Below are positions 6,087 to 6,625 of a DNA stretch of 6,625 bases, in pieces; position 1 is the first letter of the stretch; each line of letters begins with the position of its first letter. The stretch is from Acidisarcina sp. GTDB taxonomy: Bacteria; Acidobacteriota; Blastocatellia; Pyrinomonadales; Pyrinomonadaceae. Made by a program: the position numbers and the translations under genes. The notes below the pieces were generated by a model that was given only the letters and a program-made list of their open reading frames with translations, did not search any database and was not told where the DNA came from. The stretch covers positions 1 through 6,625 of the forward strand of contig JAJNPX010000461.1 of the NCBI GenBank assembly GCA_021155145.1, written 5' to 3'.

Positions 6087-6625
6087 ATGGCCGAAAGAAA
6101 AAGCTCGATGGGCAGTAAAACGATGCTGTCGCGGCTGCTCTCACAGGAAACGATCACCGGCACCACAGATGAGATCGCGGCGACGCACGAGGTCAATCGG
6201 CAAAGTGCCGTGAAAGAGATCATCGCTCACGTCTTTTTTCTCTCGAAGTTCAAGATCATCACTCCGCCGCTCGACGTCGGCGAGGCAAAGAGCCAGTATT
6301 ACCGTGCGTCAGGTGACAACCAGGCGGCTCACGACGCCCCGGGCCAGATACTTCAGGGCGGGACACCTATTCAGGAGCTGATCACGGCATCTGACGATCT
6401 GCGGATCACGGTCGAAAATCTCTTTGGAAAGACGGACGGCATACACTCGATGTTCAACAAGGCAGATTCGCGGGCCGAAGAGAACGGTTTGCGCGATGCG
6501 CTCCTGTCCGCGTGCAACTTCGCGGCCGAAAAGGCCCGCTTTTCACGCTTTAACCGAACCCATCAGATCGAGCCGTTCCTGGCCTCCGCTTTTGATATCT
6601 ATCGCACCGCCGGACTCGCGGCATA
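6087..6625 (+). CDS. Unrecognised soluble protein, 3' end beyond the window
   Basis: An open frame of 179 codons runs from the ATG at 6087 to the right edge without a stop. AGGAGGT at 6072-6078, 8 bases before the ATG, is close to a perfect ribosome binding site, so the start is well supported. The visible part begins MAERKSSMGSKTMLSRLLSQ and has no signal peptide or membrane segment. Residues about 26-58 (DEIAATHEVNRQ, then a helix ending FFLSKFKII) and 95-155 look helical and charged. A looser, Gly/Gln/Asp-rich stretch lies at about 65-95. One cysteine (C143) is visible and there is no nucleotide-binding or catalytic motif I can name. It is transcribed divergently from purB. I do not recognise the family; cytosolic location is inferred. 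The coding call is strong because the frame is long, has a good start signal and shows the same GC-rich third-position style as its neighbours. Confidence 0.78.
   Translation, partial: MAERKSSMGSKTMLSRLLSQETITGTTDEIAATHEVNRQSAVKEIIAHVFFLSKFKIITPPLDVGEAKSQYYRASGDNQAAHDAPGQILQGGTPIQELITASDDLRITVENLFGKTDGIHSMFNKADSRAEENGLRDALLSACNFAAEKARFSRFNRTHQIEPFLASAFDIYRTAGLAA

Overview
This is a bacterial chromosomal window of moderate-to-high GC with ordinary housekeeping content. The gene families (a PurS/PurQ-type split FGAM synthase, a DUF4870 membrane protein, a DUF4097-like secreted protein with TTNGG repeats, and a GHMP kinase whose visible upstream codons read GGTIDIPPL) resemble what is seen in Acidobacteriota, perhaps Blastocatellia/Pyrinomonadales. 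That placement rests on remembered protein style, not on a search, and is tentative.

Layout. (1) 1-968, plus: 3' part of a GHMP-family sugar kinase that enters from beyond the left edge. (2) 1010-2367, plus: two exported proteins of unknown function, each with its own ribosome binding site. A possible terminator and a strong inverted repeat lie between them; the second protein carries eight Asn-Gly-Gly turns suggesting a beta-solenoid. (3) 2392-2422: a strong bidirectional terminator hairpin at a convergent junction. (4) 2442-4154, minus: a tightly packed four-gene run in the order purS, nucleotidyltransferase-fold gene, 77-codon gene, purQ. The two middle genes are a guest pair wedged between two subunits of one enzyme, joined by a TAATG stop/start, a 17-base overlap and a 3-base gap. 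(5) 4155-4295: divergent control region holding a 39-base inverted repeat. (6) 4296-4688, plus: DUF4870 membrane protein. (7) 4685-5977, minus: purB, whose stop codon shares the CTAG palindrome with the stop of the DUF4870 gene. (8) 5978-6086: divergent promoter region. (9) 6087 to the right edge, plus: an unrecognised soluble protein with a near-perfect ribosome binding site and no stop in the window.

How the genes work together: PurS and PurQ are two of the three subunits of phosphoribosylformylglycinamidine synthase (step 4 of purine synthesis; the large subunit PurL is not here), and PurB acts later in IMP synthesis and in AMP synthesis. The window is therefore a purine locus broken up by unrelated membrane, secreted and nucleotidyltransferase genes. 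The most unusual feature is the nucleotidyltransferase plus small-protein pair inside the purS-purQ run. No CRISPR array, tRNA, rRNA, insertion sequence or recognisable riboswitch was seen.
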